Assembly (NCBI GenBank): GCA_035604595.1
Contig: DATNIE010000020.1
Location: 62,001 to 126,000, forward strand
Length of the DNA: 64,000 bases
Origin: CAIKZZ01 sp035604595
GTDB taxonomy: Bacteria > Pseudomonadota > Gammaproteobacteria > Steroidobacterales > Steroidobacteraceae
Direction of reading: 5' to 3'
Shown: piece after piece, positions 16,352 to 25,650 of the stretch
Position numbering within the stretch: the stretch's first letter is position 1
Layout of the letters: every line of letters starts with the position of its first letter
Notes under the pieces: model-generated
Told to the model about the DNA's origin: nothing
What the model saw: only the letters and a program-made list of their open reading frames with translations
Databases searched by the model: none
Program-made: the position numbers and the translations under genes

Positions 16352-17992
16352 ATGACCATGCGTGGTGCGAGCAGAAGCGCCAAAAGACTGCGGCCGGACC
16401 ATAGTGCCACGGGCGATCTGTTCGGCCCGCCAGCCGCAGCGTCCGCGGGGCTGGCGGCCCGGCCACGTGCTGCGCCTGCCGCGCCGGATCTGGCGGCCAT
16501 GCCACCGGCGCGGCCGGCGCTGCGCCAGCTGTGGCTCGCGCTCAGGTTCACGATGCTGCCGCTCGTCGCGGCCACCCGGCTGCGCGGCAGCGTCCCCACC
16601 GATCCGCTCGTGGTCGTGGCGGGCGAGGGCGCGCGCCGCGCGGTCAGCGCCGTCAACGCGGCCGCCGCACGCGCCGGGATATACCCGGGCCTCGGGCTCA
16701 ATGCCGCGCATGCGCTCGCTCCCCGGCTCGAGGTCGCGGAACGCGAGCCGGTCGAGGAAGCGCGCGAGTTGCAGCGCTTAGCGCGCTGGGCCACGGGTTT
16801 CACGCCGTGGGTCAGCCTCGAGGTGCCCGACCAGCTGCTGCTCGAGGTGCAGGGAAGCCTGAGGCTCTTTGGCGGTGCGCCGGCGCTGCTCGGGCGGGTC
16901 GGGGCAGAGCTCGAGGCGCAGGGCCATGCAGTGACGCTCGCACTCGCGCCCACCTCCCGCGCCGCAACCTGGCTGGCGCGCGCCGCGCCTGGCACCTCGA
17001 TCGACTCACCCGCGACGCTCGCCGGCCATCTCGCGCGCCTGCCGCTCGGGGCGACGGCCTGGCCGACGCGCATCCTCGAGGACTGCGCGCGGCTCGGCCT
17101 CGACACGCTCGGGGAACTGAAACGCCTGCCGCGCGACGGGCTCGCGCGCCGCTTCGAGCCGTTCGTGCTCGCCGAGCTCGACGAGGCCTTCGGCCTCAAG
17201 CCCGCGCCGCGCCGGCGCTACCTCGTCCCGGAGCGCTTCCACGAGCGCGCGGAGCTCCCGGTCGAGTTCGCGGACGTGGCGCAGCTGACTCCCTACTGCG
17301 AGCGACTGCTCGAGCGCATGGGGCATTTCCTGCGCGCACGCGCCGCCGGCATCACCCGGCTCGCCTTCCTGTTCGCGCACCGCGATCTGAAGCCCAGTTG
17401 CGTGGTGCTCGGCCGCGCCGCTCCGGCGGCTTGCGTGGCCGACTGGCAGGGGCTGCTGCGCGAGCGGCTGATGCGCGTGACGCTGCCCGCACCGGTGCTC
17501 ACGCTCACGCTCAGGACCGGCGCCGCCGTCCCGCTGCCCGGCACGAGTGCGGCGCTGCCGGGTATCGGCAGCCGCGAGGCGATGGCCGAGGCCGCCGCGC
17601 TCCTCGACCGGCTGCGGGCCCGGCTCGGCGAGACGGCCGTCAGCGGCGTCTGCCTCGTGCCGGAGCACCGCCCGGAGGCGGCCTGGCGGGCCGTGCGGCT
17701 AGAGATCGCGCCGCCATCGGGACGCATGCGCACCGGCACCGCGCTGCCGCGCGCGCCGCGCCCGCTGTGGCTGCTCGCCGCCCCGGAGCCGCTCGTCGTG
17801 CGGGACGGGCAACCCTGCCGGGACGGACGGCTGGTGCTCGAGTCGGGGCCCGAGCGCATCGAGAGCGGCTGGTGGGATGGCAGGGGCGTGGCACGCGACT
17901 ACTACATCGCCATCACGCGCGGCGGCGCGCGGCTGTGGATCTTCCGTGAGCGCGGCGCGCGGCGCTGGTTCCTGCACGGCGTGTTCGGCTGA
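16352..17992 (+). CDS. imuB: ImuB, catalytically inactive Y-family polymerase-like protein
   Basis: The 546-residue ImuB bridges the beta clamp to DnaE2 in the translesion mutasome. The N-terminal half follows the Y-family palm/thumb layout (WLALRFTMLPLVA, AARAGIYPGLGLNAAHAL, SLRLFGG, helix-hairpin LGLDTLGELKRLPRDGLARRF), but the acidic metal ligands of active Y-family enzymes are not evident, as is normal for ImuB. The C-terminal region ends with WWDGRGVARDYYIAIT and LWIFRERGARRWFLHGVFG, typical of the family. A longer open frame from 15962 was rejected because it overlaps imuA. The stop overlaps the ATG of dnaE2 by one base (TGATG). Confidence 0.9.
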   Translation: MTMRGASRSAKRLRPDHSATGDLFGPPAAASAGLAARPRAAPAAPDLAAMPPARPALRQLWLALRFTMLPLVAATRLRGSVPTDPLVVVAGEGARRAVSAVNAAAARAGIYPGLGLNAAHALAPRLEVAEREPVEEARELQRLARWATGFTPWVSLEVPDQLLLEVQGSLRLFGGAPALLGRVGAELEAQGHAVTLALAPTSRAATWLARAAPGTSIDSPATLAGHLARLPLGATAWPTRILEDCARLGLDTLGELKRLPRDGLARRFEPFVLAELDEAFGLKPAPRRRYLVPERFHERAELPVEFADVAQLTPYCERLLERMGHFLRARAAGITRLAFLFAHRDLKPSCVVLGRAAPAACVADWQGLLRERLMRVTLPAPVLTLTLRTGAAVPLPGTSAALPGIGSREAMAEAAALLDRLRARLGETAVSGVCLVPEHRPEAAWRAVRLEIAPPSGRMRTGTALPRAPRPLWLLAAPEPLVVRDGQPCRDGRLVLESGPERIESGWWDGRGVARDYYIAITRGGARLWIFRERGARRWFLHGVFG

Positions 17993-20900
17993 TGGCCGGC
18001 CCGGCCGCAGCGGCGGGCGCCGTCTCGCTGCCGGCCTACGCCGAGCTCCATGCGCTCTCGAACTTCAGCTTCCTGCGCGGCGCCTCGCACCCCGAGGAGC
18101 TCCTCGGCCGGGCCGAGGAGCTCGGCTACGCGGCGCTCGCACTCACTGATGAGTGCTCGTTCGCGGGCCTCGTGCGCGCCCACGTCGCCGCTCGCAGCCA
18201 GCGCTGCCGGCTGATCACCGGCAGCGAGCTCACGCTCGCGGACGGTCTCAGGTGCGTGCTGCTCGCCACCGACCGCGAGGCCTACGGCGCGCTGTGCCGG
18301 CTGCTGACCCGCGGCCGGCGCGCCGCCCCGAAAGGCAGCTACCACCTCACGCGCCCGGACCTCGAGGCCGAGTCGCTCGCGGGCGTCATCGCGCTGTGGC
18401 TGCCGGGCCCCGAGCCGCTCGCGACCGAGGGCGCGTGGCTGCGCGAGCGCTTCGGTGCCGATGCCTGGCTCGCGGTCGAGCTCGTGGCAGACGGTCGCGA
18501 CCGCGCGCGGCTCGCCGAGCTCACCGCGCTCGGCCGGCGGCAGGGCCTCGCGTGCGTGGCGAGCGGCGATGTGCACCTGCACCGGCGCGAGCGCCAGCGG
18601 CTGCAGGACGTGCTGACCGCGGTGCGCTTAGGCACCACCGTCGATGCGGCCGGGTTCTCGCTGCATGCGAACGGCGAGCGCCATCTCAAGGACCGCGCCG
18701 CGCTCGCGCGGCGCTACCCGGCACCGCTGCTCGAGGCGACGCTAAAGATCGCCGCGCGCTGCACGTTCTCGCTCGATGAGCTCCGCTACCAGTATCCGGC
18801 CGAGCTCGTGCCGGAGGGGCATACGCCCGCGAGCTGGCTGCGCTGCCTCACCGACAAGGGGCTGCGCGAGCGCTGGCCGGACGGCGCGCCGCCGCCGGTG
18901 CGCGCGCTCGTCGAGCACGAGCTCGCGCTCATCGCCGAGCTCGGCTATGAGCCGTATTTCCTGACGGTCGAGGACCTGGTGGCCTTCGCGCGGCGCCGCG
19001 GCATCCTCTGCCAGGGGCGCGGCTCGGCCGCGAACTCCGCCGTCTGCTACTGCCTCGGCATCACCGAGGTCGACCCGGCGAGGATGTCGCTGCTGTTCGA
19101 GCGCTTCGTGTCGAAGGAGCGCAACGAGCCGCCGGACATCGACGTCGACTTCGAGCACGAGCGGCGCGAAGAGGTGATCCAGTACCTGTACGCGAAATAC
19201 GGCCGGCACCGCGCCGCGCTGACTGCAGTCGTGATCAGCTACCGGCCGCGCAGCGCGCTGCGCGACGTCAGCAAGGCGCTGGGCCTCGCCGGGGCCACGG
19301 TCGTACGCCTCGCGCGTGCGATGCAGTGGTGGGACGGAAATGGCATCGAGGACGTGCACATCCGCGAGGCGGGCCTGGATCCCGCGAACCCGACGTTGCT
19401 CAGAGCCGTCACGCTCGCCCGCGAGCTGCTCGGGTTCCCGCGGCACCTGTCGCAGCACGTCGGCGGGTTCGTGATCGCGCGCCACTCGCTTGGGGAGCTC
19501 GTGCCGGTCGAGAACGCCGCGATGCCCGAGCGCACCGTGATCCAGTGGGACAAGGACGACCTCGATGACCTCGGGCTCCTCAAGGTCGACGTGCTCGGGC
19601 TCGGCATGCTGACGGCGATCCGCCGCGCGCTCGACTTCGTCGGTCAGCGGCGCGGCCGGCCGTTCCGGATGCGCGACGTGCCGGCCGAGGACCCGGCCAG
19701 CTACGCGATGATCTCGCACGCCGACACGGTCGGCGTGTTCCAGATCGAGTCGCGCGCGCAGATGGCGATGCTGCCGCGGCTGCGGCCCCGGAATTATTAC
19801 GACCTCGTGATCGAGGTCGCGATCATCCGCCCCGGCCCGATCCAGGGCGACATGGTGCACCCGTACCTCAGGCGCCGCAGCGGCGTCGAGCCGGTCAGCT
19901 ACCCGAGCGAGGAGGTCAGGGGCGTCCTCGAGCGCACGCTCGGCGTGCCGATCTTCCAGGAGCAGGTCATGCAGCTCGCGGTCGTGGCCGCCGGCTTCAC
20001 GGCCGGCGAGGCCGACCGCCTGAGGCGCGCGATGGCGGCCTGGAAACGTCGCGGCGGGCTCGGGGCCTTCGAGGCGCGGCTCATCGACGGAATGCGCGCG
20101 CGCGGCTATGCGCAGGAGTTCGCGCGCGCAATCTTCAACCAGATCCTCGGCTTTGGCGAATACGGCTTCCCGGAATGCGTCGCGGGCGCGACCCGCGTGG
20201 TGGATGCCGACAGCGGACGCTGGCTCAGCATCGATGAGATCATTGCCGGGCGCGCGCGCCTCAGGCGCACCCTCGCCTGTGACGAGCGCCTGCGGCTTCG
20301 CAAGCGCACGGTGCTCGCCATCAGGCCGAGCGGCGTGAAACCGGTGCTCCGGCTCCATACCGCGCTCGGCCATTCGATCGTTGCGACCGCCGGGCATCCG
20401 TTCCTGACCATCGACGGCTGGCGCGCGCTCGGCGCGCTCGGGGCGGGGGACTACGTGGCAGCGGCCCGCCCGCTTGCCATCGGCCCGGGCGATGTCGGGA
20501 ATGGTGCGGACCCGGGCATCTACTGGAACAAGGTCGTCGCGATCGAGGCGCAGGGGAGCGAGCCGACCTACGACCTGTCGATCGAGGGCGATCACAATTT
20601 CCTGGCCAATCACCTCGTGGTCCACAATTCCCATGCCGCGAGCTTCGCGCTGCTGGTGTACGTGTCTGCGTGGCTCAAGCGCCACGAGCCCGCGGCGTTC
20701 ACGGCGGCGCTGCTCAACAGCCAGCCGATGGGTTTTTATGCGCCCGCCCAGCTGGTGCGCGATGCCCGCGAGCACGGCGTCGAGGTCCTTGGCGTCGACG
20801 TGCGCGTCAGTGGCTGGGACGCAGCGCTCGAGGGGCGGGACCTTGCGTCCCTGAGGCTGGGGCTCAGGCAGGTGCGGGGCCTCGCGCGCCCCGCTGCAGA

Positions 20901-21549
20901 ACGGCTGCTCGCGGCGCGGGGCGAGCGTCCGTTCGAGTCCGTCCAGGACCTGGCCGAGCGGGCGGGCCTCGACCGGCGCGACCTGGGCGCGCTCGCCGCG
21001 AGCGGTGCGCTCTCGGCGCTCGCCGGCCACCGCCACCGCGCCGCCTGGGCCGTCAGTGGCGTTGCAAGGCCCACGCCGCTGTTCCAGGTCACCCGCATCG
21101 CCGAGGCGACCCCGCTGCTGCGCGCGCCCACCGAGGGCAAGGAGATCGTGGCCGACTACCGCTCGCTCGGCCTGACGCTCGGGCGGCATCCGCTCGCCTT
21201 GATACGCGAGCGGCTCGCGGCCGCCGGGCTCCTGACCGCGGCCGAGCTGAAGCTGCTGCCGCACGGCGCCCGGACCCGCAGCGCCGGCCTCGTGCTGGTG
21301 CGACAGCGCCCGGGATCGGCCTCCGGCGTCACCTTCGTCACGCTCGAGGACGAGACCGGGATCGTGAACCTCGTCGTCTGGAAGAACATCGCCGAGCGCT
21401 GGCGGCGGGCGCTGCTCGAGTCGCGCCTCCTCGAGGCGGCGGGAACCGTGCAGCGCGAGGGCGAGGTGCTGCACCTTATCGTCGAACGGCTCGTCGACAG
21501 ATCGGCACTGCTCGGCGCGCTGACTGCGCCGTCCCGGGACTTCCACTGA
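17992..21549 (+). CDS. dnaE2: Error-prone DNA polymerase DnaE2/ImuC, interrupted by an in-frame intein
   Basis: DnaE2 (ImuC) is the alpha-subunit-like polymerase that carries out damage-induced translesion synthesis with ImuA and ImuB. The 1185-residue precursor has the PHP domain (YAELHALSNFSFLRGASHPEELL split over residues 16-38) and the catalytic Asp pair in PPDIDVDFE (about 380-388). A further KVDVLGLGM (about 532-540), the fingers region and a C-terminal OB domain (VTFVTLEDETGIVNLVVW) follow. Residues 729-879 are an intein, leaving 1034 extein residues, the usual length. It is inserted at FGEYGFPE/SHAASFALL, next to a strongly conserved motif. Without splicing this motif would be split, so activity should depend on splicing. 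The ATG overlaps the imuB stop by one base. Confidence 0.95.
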   Translation: MAGPAAAAGAVSLPAYAELHALSNFSFLRGASHPEELLGRAEELGYAALALTDECSFAGLVRAHVAARSQRCRLITGSELTLADGLRCVLLATDREAYGALCRLLTRGRRAAPKGSYHLTRPDLEAESLAGVIALWLPGPEPLATEGAWLRERFGADAWLAVELVADGRDRARLAELTALGRRQGLACVASGDVHLHRRERQRLQDVLTAVRLGTTVDAAGFSLHANGERHLKDRAALARRYPAPLLEATLKIAARCTFSLDELRYQYPAELVPEGHTPASWLRCLTDKGLRERWPDGAPPPVRALVEHELALIAELGYEPYFLTVEDLVAFARRRGILCQGRGSAANSAVCYCLGITEVDPARMSLLFERFVSKERNEPPDIDVDFEHERREEVIQYLYAKYGRHRAALTAVVISYRPRSALRDVSKALGLAGATVVRLARAMQWWDGNGIEDVHIREAGLDPANPTLLRAVTLARELLGFPRHLSQHVGGFVIARHSLGELVPVENAAMPERTVIQWDKDDLDDLGLLKVDVLGLGMLTAIRRALDFVGQRRGRPFRMRDVPAEDPASYAMISHADTVGVFQIESRAQMAMLPRLRPRNYYDLVIEVAIIRPGPIQGDMVHPYLRRRSGVEPVSYPSEEVRGVLERTLGVPIFQEQVMQLAVVAAGFTAGEADRLRRAMAAWKRRGGLGAFEARLIDGMRARGYAQEFARAIFNQILGFGEYGFPECVAGATRVVDADSGRWLSIDEIIAGRARLRRTLACDERLRLRKRTVLAIRPSGVKPVLRLHTALGHSIVATAGHPFLTIDGWRALGALGAGDYVAAARPLAIGPGDVGNGADPGIYWNKVVAIEAQGSEPTYDLSIEGDHNFLANHLVVHNSHAASFALLVYVSAWLKRHEPAAFTAALLNSQPMGFYAPAQLVRDAREHGVEVLGVDVRVSGWDAALEGRDLASLRLGLRQVRGLARPAAERLLAARGERPFESVQDLAERAGLDRRDLGALAASGALSALAGHRHRAAWAVSGVARPTPLFQVTRIAEATPLLRAPTEGKEIVADYRSLGLTLGRHPLALIRERLAAAGLLTAAELKLLPHGARTRSAGLVLVRQRPGSASGVTFVTLEDETGIVNLVVWKNIAERWRRALLESRLLEAAGTVQREGEVLHLIVERLVDRSALLGALTAPSRDFH
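20176..20628 (+). other. Mini-intein (151 residues) within DnaE2
   Basis: The insert begins with Cys (CVAGATRVVDADSGRW, block A) and has a block B with TxxH (ATAGHPFLTIDGWR, intein residues 70-83, Thr71/His74). It ends with block F/G (TYDLSIEGDHNFLANH, then LVVHN), with penultimate His150, terminal Asn151 and a +1 Ser. These are all the residues of a class 1 self-splicing intein. Only about 50 residues separate block B from block F, so there is no homing endonuclease. Both halves are in one frame, so it is a contiguous mini-intein rather than a split one. The insertion lies four residues downstream of the point where cyanobacterial split DnaE inteins interrupt the homologous EY-CFNKSH motif of DnaE. 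Confidence 0.93.
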
Positions 21550-21626
21550 CGCGCCGATTGACGCCGGCGCATCCGTCGTGGAACCTTGCGCCCCCTGTCA
21601 GTCCAACTACCTCCACAGGTCGCCCC

Positions 21627-22403
21627 ATGCCACGTTTCATCCCCGCCGTCGCGGGAGTCGGCGGATGCCTGCTCGCCGTCGCGCTCGCGGCCGCCCCGCT
21701 CACCGCCGACGAGATCATCGCCCACTCGGTCGAGGCGCGCGGCGGAGCGGCCGCGCTCGCGGCCATCAAGACCCTCAGGCGCAGCGGCCGGCTGATCATT
21801 CCGGGCGCCAACGTCGACGTCAGGGTGCGGGAGCTCAAGACGCGCGCCGGCGAGTACCGCTCGGACCTGACGCTGCAGGGCCTGACGCAGATCCAGGCCT
21901 ACGACGGCAAGCAGGCCTGGACGGTGCAGCCGTTCCAGGGCCGCAAGGATCCGTCGTTGATGTCGGCCGACGAGGCCAAAGGGCTCGCGCTGTCATCCGA
22001 CATCGATCTGCCGTTCGTCGACTACCGGCGCAAGGGGCACGCGGTCGAGTACCTCGGGCTCGAGGACATCGACGGCACGCCTTCGTACAAACTGCGGGTG
22101 CGTCTGCAGTGGGGCGATGAGGCAACGTTCTGGATCGACCCCGACACCTGGATGGTGATCCGCGAGCTCGACCGCCAGACGATCCGCGGTGCCGACGAGC
22201 TCACCCAGACCGACTACGGCGAGTACGAGAAGGTCGCGGGCGTCTACATTCCGATGACCGAGGAGCAGGGCCCGAAGGACGCCGACTCCGCCCACCGGCA
22301 GAAGGTCGTGTACGACAAGGCCGAGGCCAACCTCGCCGTGTCGCCGTCGGAGTTCGCATTCCCCGGATCCCAACCACGCGCCGGCGCGCAGGTGCAGCCA
22401 TGA
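21627..22403 (+). CDS. Periplasmic outer-membrane-lipoprotein-sorting-like protein
   Basis: The 258-residue protein has a signal peptide (about residues 1-27, ending LAAAPLTADE). A domain resembling LolA/LolB-fold lipoprotein-sorting relatives follows: EIIAHSVEARGGAAALAAIKTL, VRVRELKTRAGEYRSDLTLQG, YDGKQAWTVQPFQG, then WIDPDTWMVIRELDRQT. The fold suggests binding of a hydrophobic ligand, but the ligand is not known. Its stop overlaps the ATG of the next gene by 4 nt (ATGA), so the two are translationally coupled and probably work together outside the cytoplasm. Confidence 0.7.
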   Translation: MPRFIPAVAGVGGCLLAVALAAAPLTADEIIAHSVEARGGAAALAAIKTLRRSGRLIIPGANVDVRVRELKTRAGEYRSDLTLQGLTQIQAYDGKQAWTVQPFQGRKDPSLMSADEAKGLALSSDIDLPFVDYRRKGHAVEYLGLEDIDGTPSYKLRVRLQWGDEATFWIDPDTWMVIRELDRQTIRGADELTQTDYGEYEKVAGVYIPMTEEQGPKDADSAHRQKVVYDKAEANLAVSPSEFAFPGSQPRAGAQVQP

Positions 22404-25400
22404 CCGCCCTCGTCCGCCCCTCCGCACTCGTGCTCGGAACGGCGCTGGTCGCGGTCCCTGCGATCGCCGCGCAGGCGCCCGCCGCGGCGCCGGTCGCGGA
22501 TTCGGCGGTGCTGTCCGGCCTCGGTGCACGGAATATCGGCTCGGCTGCGATGAGCGGGCGGATTGCCGCCATCACAGGGCGCGTCGAGGACGACGGCAAG
22601 GTGACCTTGTACGTCGGCAGCGCCTCGGGCGGCGTGTGGCGCTCGCTTGACGACGGTACGACGTTCAAGGCGCTGTTCGACAAGCAGCCCGTGCAGTCGA
22701 TCGGCGCGATCGCACTGGATCCCTCGAACCGCAAGGTCGTCTGGGTCGGGACCGGCGAGGTGTGGACCCGGAACTCCGTGTCGGTGGGCAACGGGATATA
22801 CCGCTCGACCGACGGCGGCGACACCTGGGAGCACCTCGGGCTCGCCGAGTCCGAGCGCATCGACCGGATCGTGGTCGATCCGACCCGCTCCGACACGGTC
22901 TATGCCTGCGTGCCGGGCAAGCTCTGGTCGGACTCGGCGGAGCGCGGCCTGTACAAGACGACGGACGGCGGCAAGAGCTGGGCGCTCGTGCTCAGGGGCC
23001 CGAACCTGTCGACCGGCTGCTCGGGACTCGCGATGGATCCACGCAACCCCGCCCGCCTGTTCGCGGGCCTGTGGGATTTCCGGCGCAAGGGCTGGTCATT
23101 CCGCTCCGGCGGGGACGGGCCCAAGGCCGCCTCTGGCTCCGGGCTGTTCCTGACCGAGGACGGCGGCGCGAGCTGGCACAGGCTCGATGCGACGACGGCG
23201 AAGGGTCTGCCGCCGGCCCCGTGGGGCCGGCTCGACGTCGCAATCGCCCCATCGAAGCCCGACGTCGTCTACGCCGTCATCGAGGGCGTGCGCTCGGCGC
23301 TGTTCCGCTCGGACGACGGCGGCAAGACCTGGGCGGAGGGCGATCGCAGCAACAGCATGGTCTGGCGGCCGTTCTACTTCTCGCGCCTCGTGATAGACCC
23401 GACCAACCCGGACCGGCTCTACAAGCCGAACCTCAGGCTCATTGCCTCGGAGGACGGTGGCAAGAGCTTCGCCGACGTCTCGGGCGGCACTCACGGCGAT
23501 CATCACGACCTGTGGATCAATCCGAAGAACCCGCGCGAAGTCGTCACGGGCGACGATGGCGGGCTCTGGATCAGCCACGACGGCGGCAACAAATGGTGGA
23601 AGGCCGACAACCTGCCGGTGTCCCAGTTCTATCACGTGTCGGTCGACCAGCGAGACCCGTACCAGGTGTACGGCGGGCTCCAGGACAACAGCTCGTGGGT
23701 CGGCGACTCCGCCTACCCGGGCGGCATCAGCAACAGCCGCTGGGAGAACCTGTACGGCGGCGACGGGTTCTGGGCGTTCCCCGATCCGACCGACCGGAAC
23801 TTCGCCTATGCCGAGTACCAGGGCGGGCACCTCGCGCACATCGACCGGCGCACCCTCAACCAGCGCGACATCCAGCCGCGCGCCGGGTTCAAGGAGAAGC
23901 TGCGCTACAACTGGAACACGCCGCTCGCCCTCTCCCCGAGCGACCCGCAGACGCTGTACATGGGCGCGCAGTTCCTGTTCGTCACGCGCGACCACGGCCA
24001 GAGCTGGACGCGGATCTCGCCGGACCTGACGACCAACGACCCGGCCAAGCAGAAGCAGGAGGAGTCGGGCGGCATTACCGTCGACAACTCCGCCGCCGAG
24101 ATGCACACCACGATCTACTCGATCGCCGAGAGCCCGCGCGACCGCAACCTCATCTGGGTCGGAACCGACGACGGCAACGTGCAGCTGACGCGCGACGGCG
24201 GCAAGCACTGGGCCAACCTCGTCTCCAACATCAAGGGACTGCCGGCCGCGAGCTGGGTGTCGTGGATCGAGGCGGGCCGGCACGCGGACGGGGTCGTCTA
24301 CGCGGCCTTCGATCGCCACACGTTCGGTGACCTGTCACCGTGGGTGTACCGAAGCGCCGACTTCGGCGCCAGCTGGACGCGGATCGTCGGACCCGATTCC
24401 GGCGTGCGGGGATACGCGCACGTGATCAAGGAGGATCCGGCCGACCCGCAGCTGCTGTACCTGGGAACGGAGTTCGGGCTGTACATCTCGATCGACCGCG
24501 GCGGTCACTGGGCAGAGTTCAAGGGTGGCAATTTCCCGTCGGTCGCGGTCCGCGACCTCGCGGTGCAGCCGCGCGAGCGCGACCTCGTGATTGCAACGCA
24601 CGGCCGCGGCATCTGGATCATCGATGACCTGACCCCGCTGCGGGCCCTCGCCAGCACCGACCTCGCGCGCGAGGTCGCCTTCCTCCCGGGCCGGCCGATC
24701 CAGCAGCGGATCGAGGGCAACGGGGGGTGGGCCGACGGCGATGCGAAGTTCCGCGGCCAGAACCCGCCCGATGGCGCCGTCATCAACTACTACCAGCGCA
24801 CCCGCCACGTGTTCGGACGCCTGAAGCTCGAGGTGTTCGACAGCGCCGGGACGCTCGTCGACACGCTGCCGGCGACGACCCGCAAGGGGATCAACCGGGT
24901 GGTCTGGTCGATGCAGGTGGCGGCGCCGCGCGTCCCGACTGCGGCCCAGGCCGCAGAGTCCGCGACGAGCGGGCCGCGGGTCGTGCCCGGTACCTATACG
25001 GTGCGCCTCACGAAGGGCGGACAGGTCTACGAGCAGCGGCTCGAGGTGGGCCTCGATGCGCGCGCGACCTACTCGGTCGAGGACCGCAAGGCCGAGTTCG
25101 GCGCGGCGATGCGCGCCCACGCGCTGTTCGGCCGGATGACAGACCTCGTCGACCGGCTGAACGGCTACCGGCTGCTGGCGCAACACAGGAGGGATGATCC
25201 CCACGCCGATCGCGCCACTCGCGAGGCGCTCGAGCATTTCATCGCCAAGGTCGAGGAGCTTCGCCAGAAGGTGGTCGCGACCAAGGAGGGCGGGGCGATC
25301 ACCGGCGAGCAGCGGCTGCGTGAGTTCCTCGATGAGGCCTACGGGGCGCTCTTGTCCTACGAGGGCCGGCCGGGCGAGTACCAAGTCGAGCGGGTGGCGG

Positions 25401-25621
25401 TGCTCGAACGGGAGCTCGCCGAGGTCGAAACGGGCGCCGCCGAGCTCGCCAGGACCGACCTTCCGGCGGTGAACCGGCGGCTCGACAAAGCGCGGATCGC
25501 GCCGATCGCCGCGCGCGCGGCGAGCGAGCGCGGTGCGCTCTATGCCGCGCTCGATGCGCTCCGGCACGCGGATGAGCGGGCGGCGGTGGCGGCGGCGGGG
25601 GTGCGCGGGGAGCGCGACTGA
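22400..25621 (+). CDS. Large secreted Asp-box (BNR/sortilin-like) repeat protein
   Basis: The 1073-residue protein has a signal peptide (about residues 1-24, AIAAQA). A long beta-propeller region follows, studded with Asp-box motifs: SLDDGTTF (82-89), STDGGDTW (136-143), TTDGGKSW (187-194), then TEDGGASW, SDDGGKTW, SEDGGKSF, SHDGGNKW, TRDHGQSW, TRDGGKHW and SADFGASW. This resembles VPS10/sortilin-type double propellers often labelled glycosyl hydrolase without proof. After HGRGIWIIDDLTPLR comes a beta-sandwich-like part and then a long alpha-helical C-terminus (about 890-1073). No sialidase-type catalytic set is evident, so binding rather than hydrolysis is possible. It is coupled to the upstream sorting-like protein. 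Confidence 0.8.
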   Translation: MTALVRPSALVLGTALVAVPAIAAQAPAAAPVADSAVLSGLGARNIGSAAMSGRIAAITGRVEDDGKVTLYVGSASGGVWRSLDDGTTFKALFDKQPVQSIGAIALDPSNRKVVWVGTGEVWTRNSVSVGNGIYRSTDGGDTWEHLGLAESERIDRIVVDPTRSDTVYACVPGKLWSDSAERGLYKTTDGGKSWALVLRGPNLSTGCSGLAMDPRNPARLFAGLWDFRRKGWSFRSGGDGPKAASGSGLFLTEDGGASWHRLDATTAKGLPPAPWGRLDVAIAPSKPDVVYAVIEGVRSALFRSDDGGKTWAEGDRSNSMVWRPFYFSRLVIDPTNPDRLYKPNLRLIASEDGGKSFADVSGGTHGDHHDLWINPKNPREVVTGDDGGLWISHDGGNKWWKADNLPVSQFYHVSVDQRDPYQVYGGLQDNSSWVGDSAYPGGISNSRWENLYGGDGFWAFPDPTDRNFAYAEYQGGHLAHIDRRTLNQRDIQPRAGFKEKLRYNWNTPLALSPSDPQTLYMGAQFLFVTRDHGQSWTRISPDLTTNDPAKQKQEESGGITVDNSAAEMHTTIYSIAESPRDRNLIWVGTDDGNVQLTRDGGKHWANLVSNIKGLPAASWVSWIEAGRHADGVVYAAFDRHTFGDLSPWVYRSADFGASWTRIVGPDSGVRGYAHVIKEDPADPQLLYLGTEFGLYISIDRGGHWAEFKGGNFPSVAVRDLAVQPRERDLVIATHGRGIWIIDDLTPLRALASTDLAREVAFLPGRPIQQRIEGNGGWADGDAKFRGQNPPDGAVINYYQRTRHVFGRLKLEVFDSAGTLVDTLPATTRKGINRVVWSMQVAAPRVPTAAQAAESATSGPRVVPGTYTVRLTKGGQVYEQRLEVGLDARATYSVEDRKAEFGAAMRAHALFGRMTDLVDRLNGYRLLAQHRRDDPHADRATREALEHFIAKVEELRQKVVATKEGGAITGEQRLREFLDEAYGALLSYEGRPGEYQVERVAVLERELAEVETGAAELARTDLPAVNRRLDKARIAPIAARAASERGALYAALDALRHADERAAVAAAGVRGERD

Positions 25622-25627
25622 CCGCGC

Positions 25628-25650
25628 GGCGCCCGGTCGGGCGCCCCTTT
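25628..25650. terminator. Hairpin between convergent genes
   Basis: GGCGCCC and GGGCGCC form a seven-pair stem around a four-base loop, followed on the plus strand by CCTTT. It lies just after the stop of the BNR-repeat gene and touches the end of the convergent small acidic gene, so it may end transcription from the left. The T tract is short. Confidence 0.5.

Noticed and set aside
20176..20628. A split intein or two separate dnaE2 gene pieces
   Set aside because: Both intein halves and both exteins are in one uninterrupted frame, so this is a contiguous cis-splicing mini-intein.
18742..21546. A 934-codon open frame on the minus strand opposite dnaE2
   Set aside because: It lies entirely antisense to a clearly identified polymerase gene, and its product is Arg/Pro/Ala-rich low complexity. 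High GC keeps such shadow frames open.
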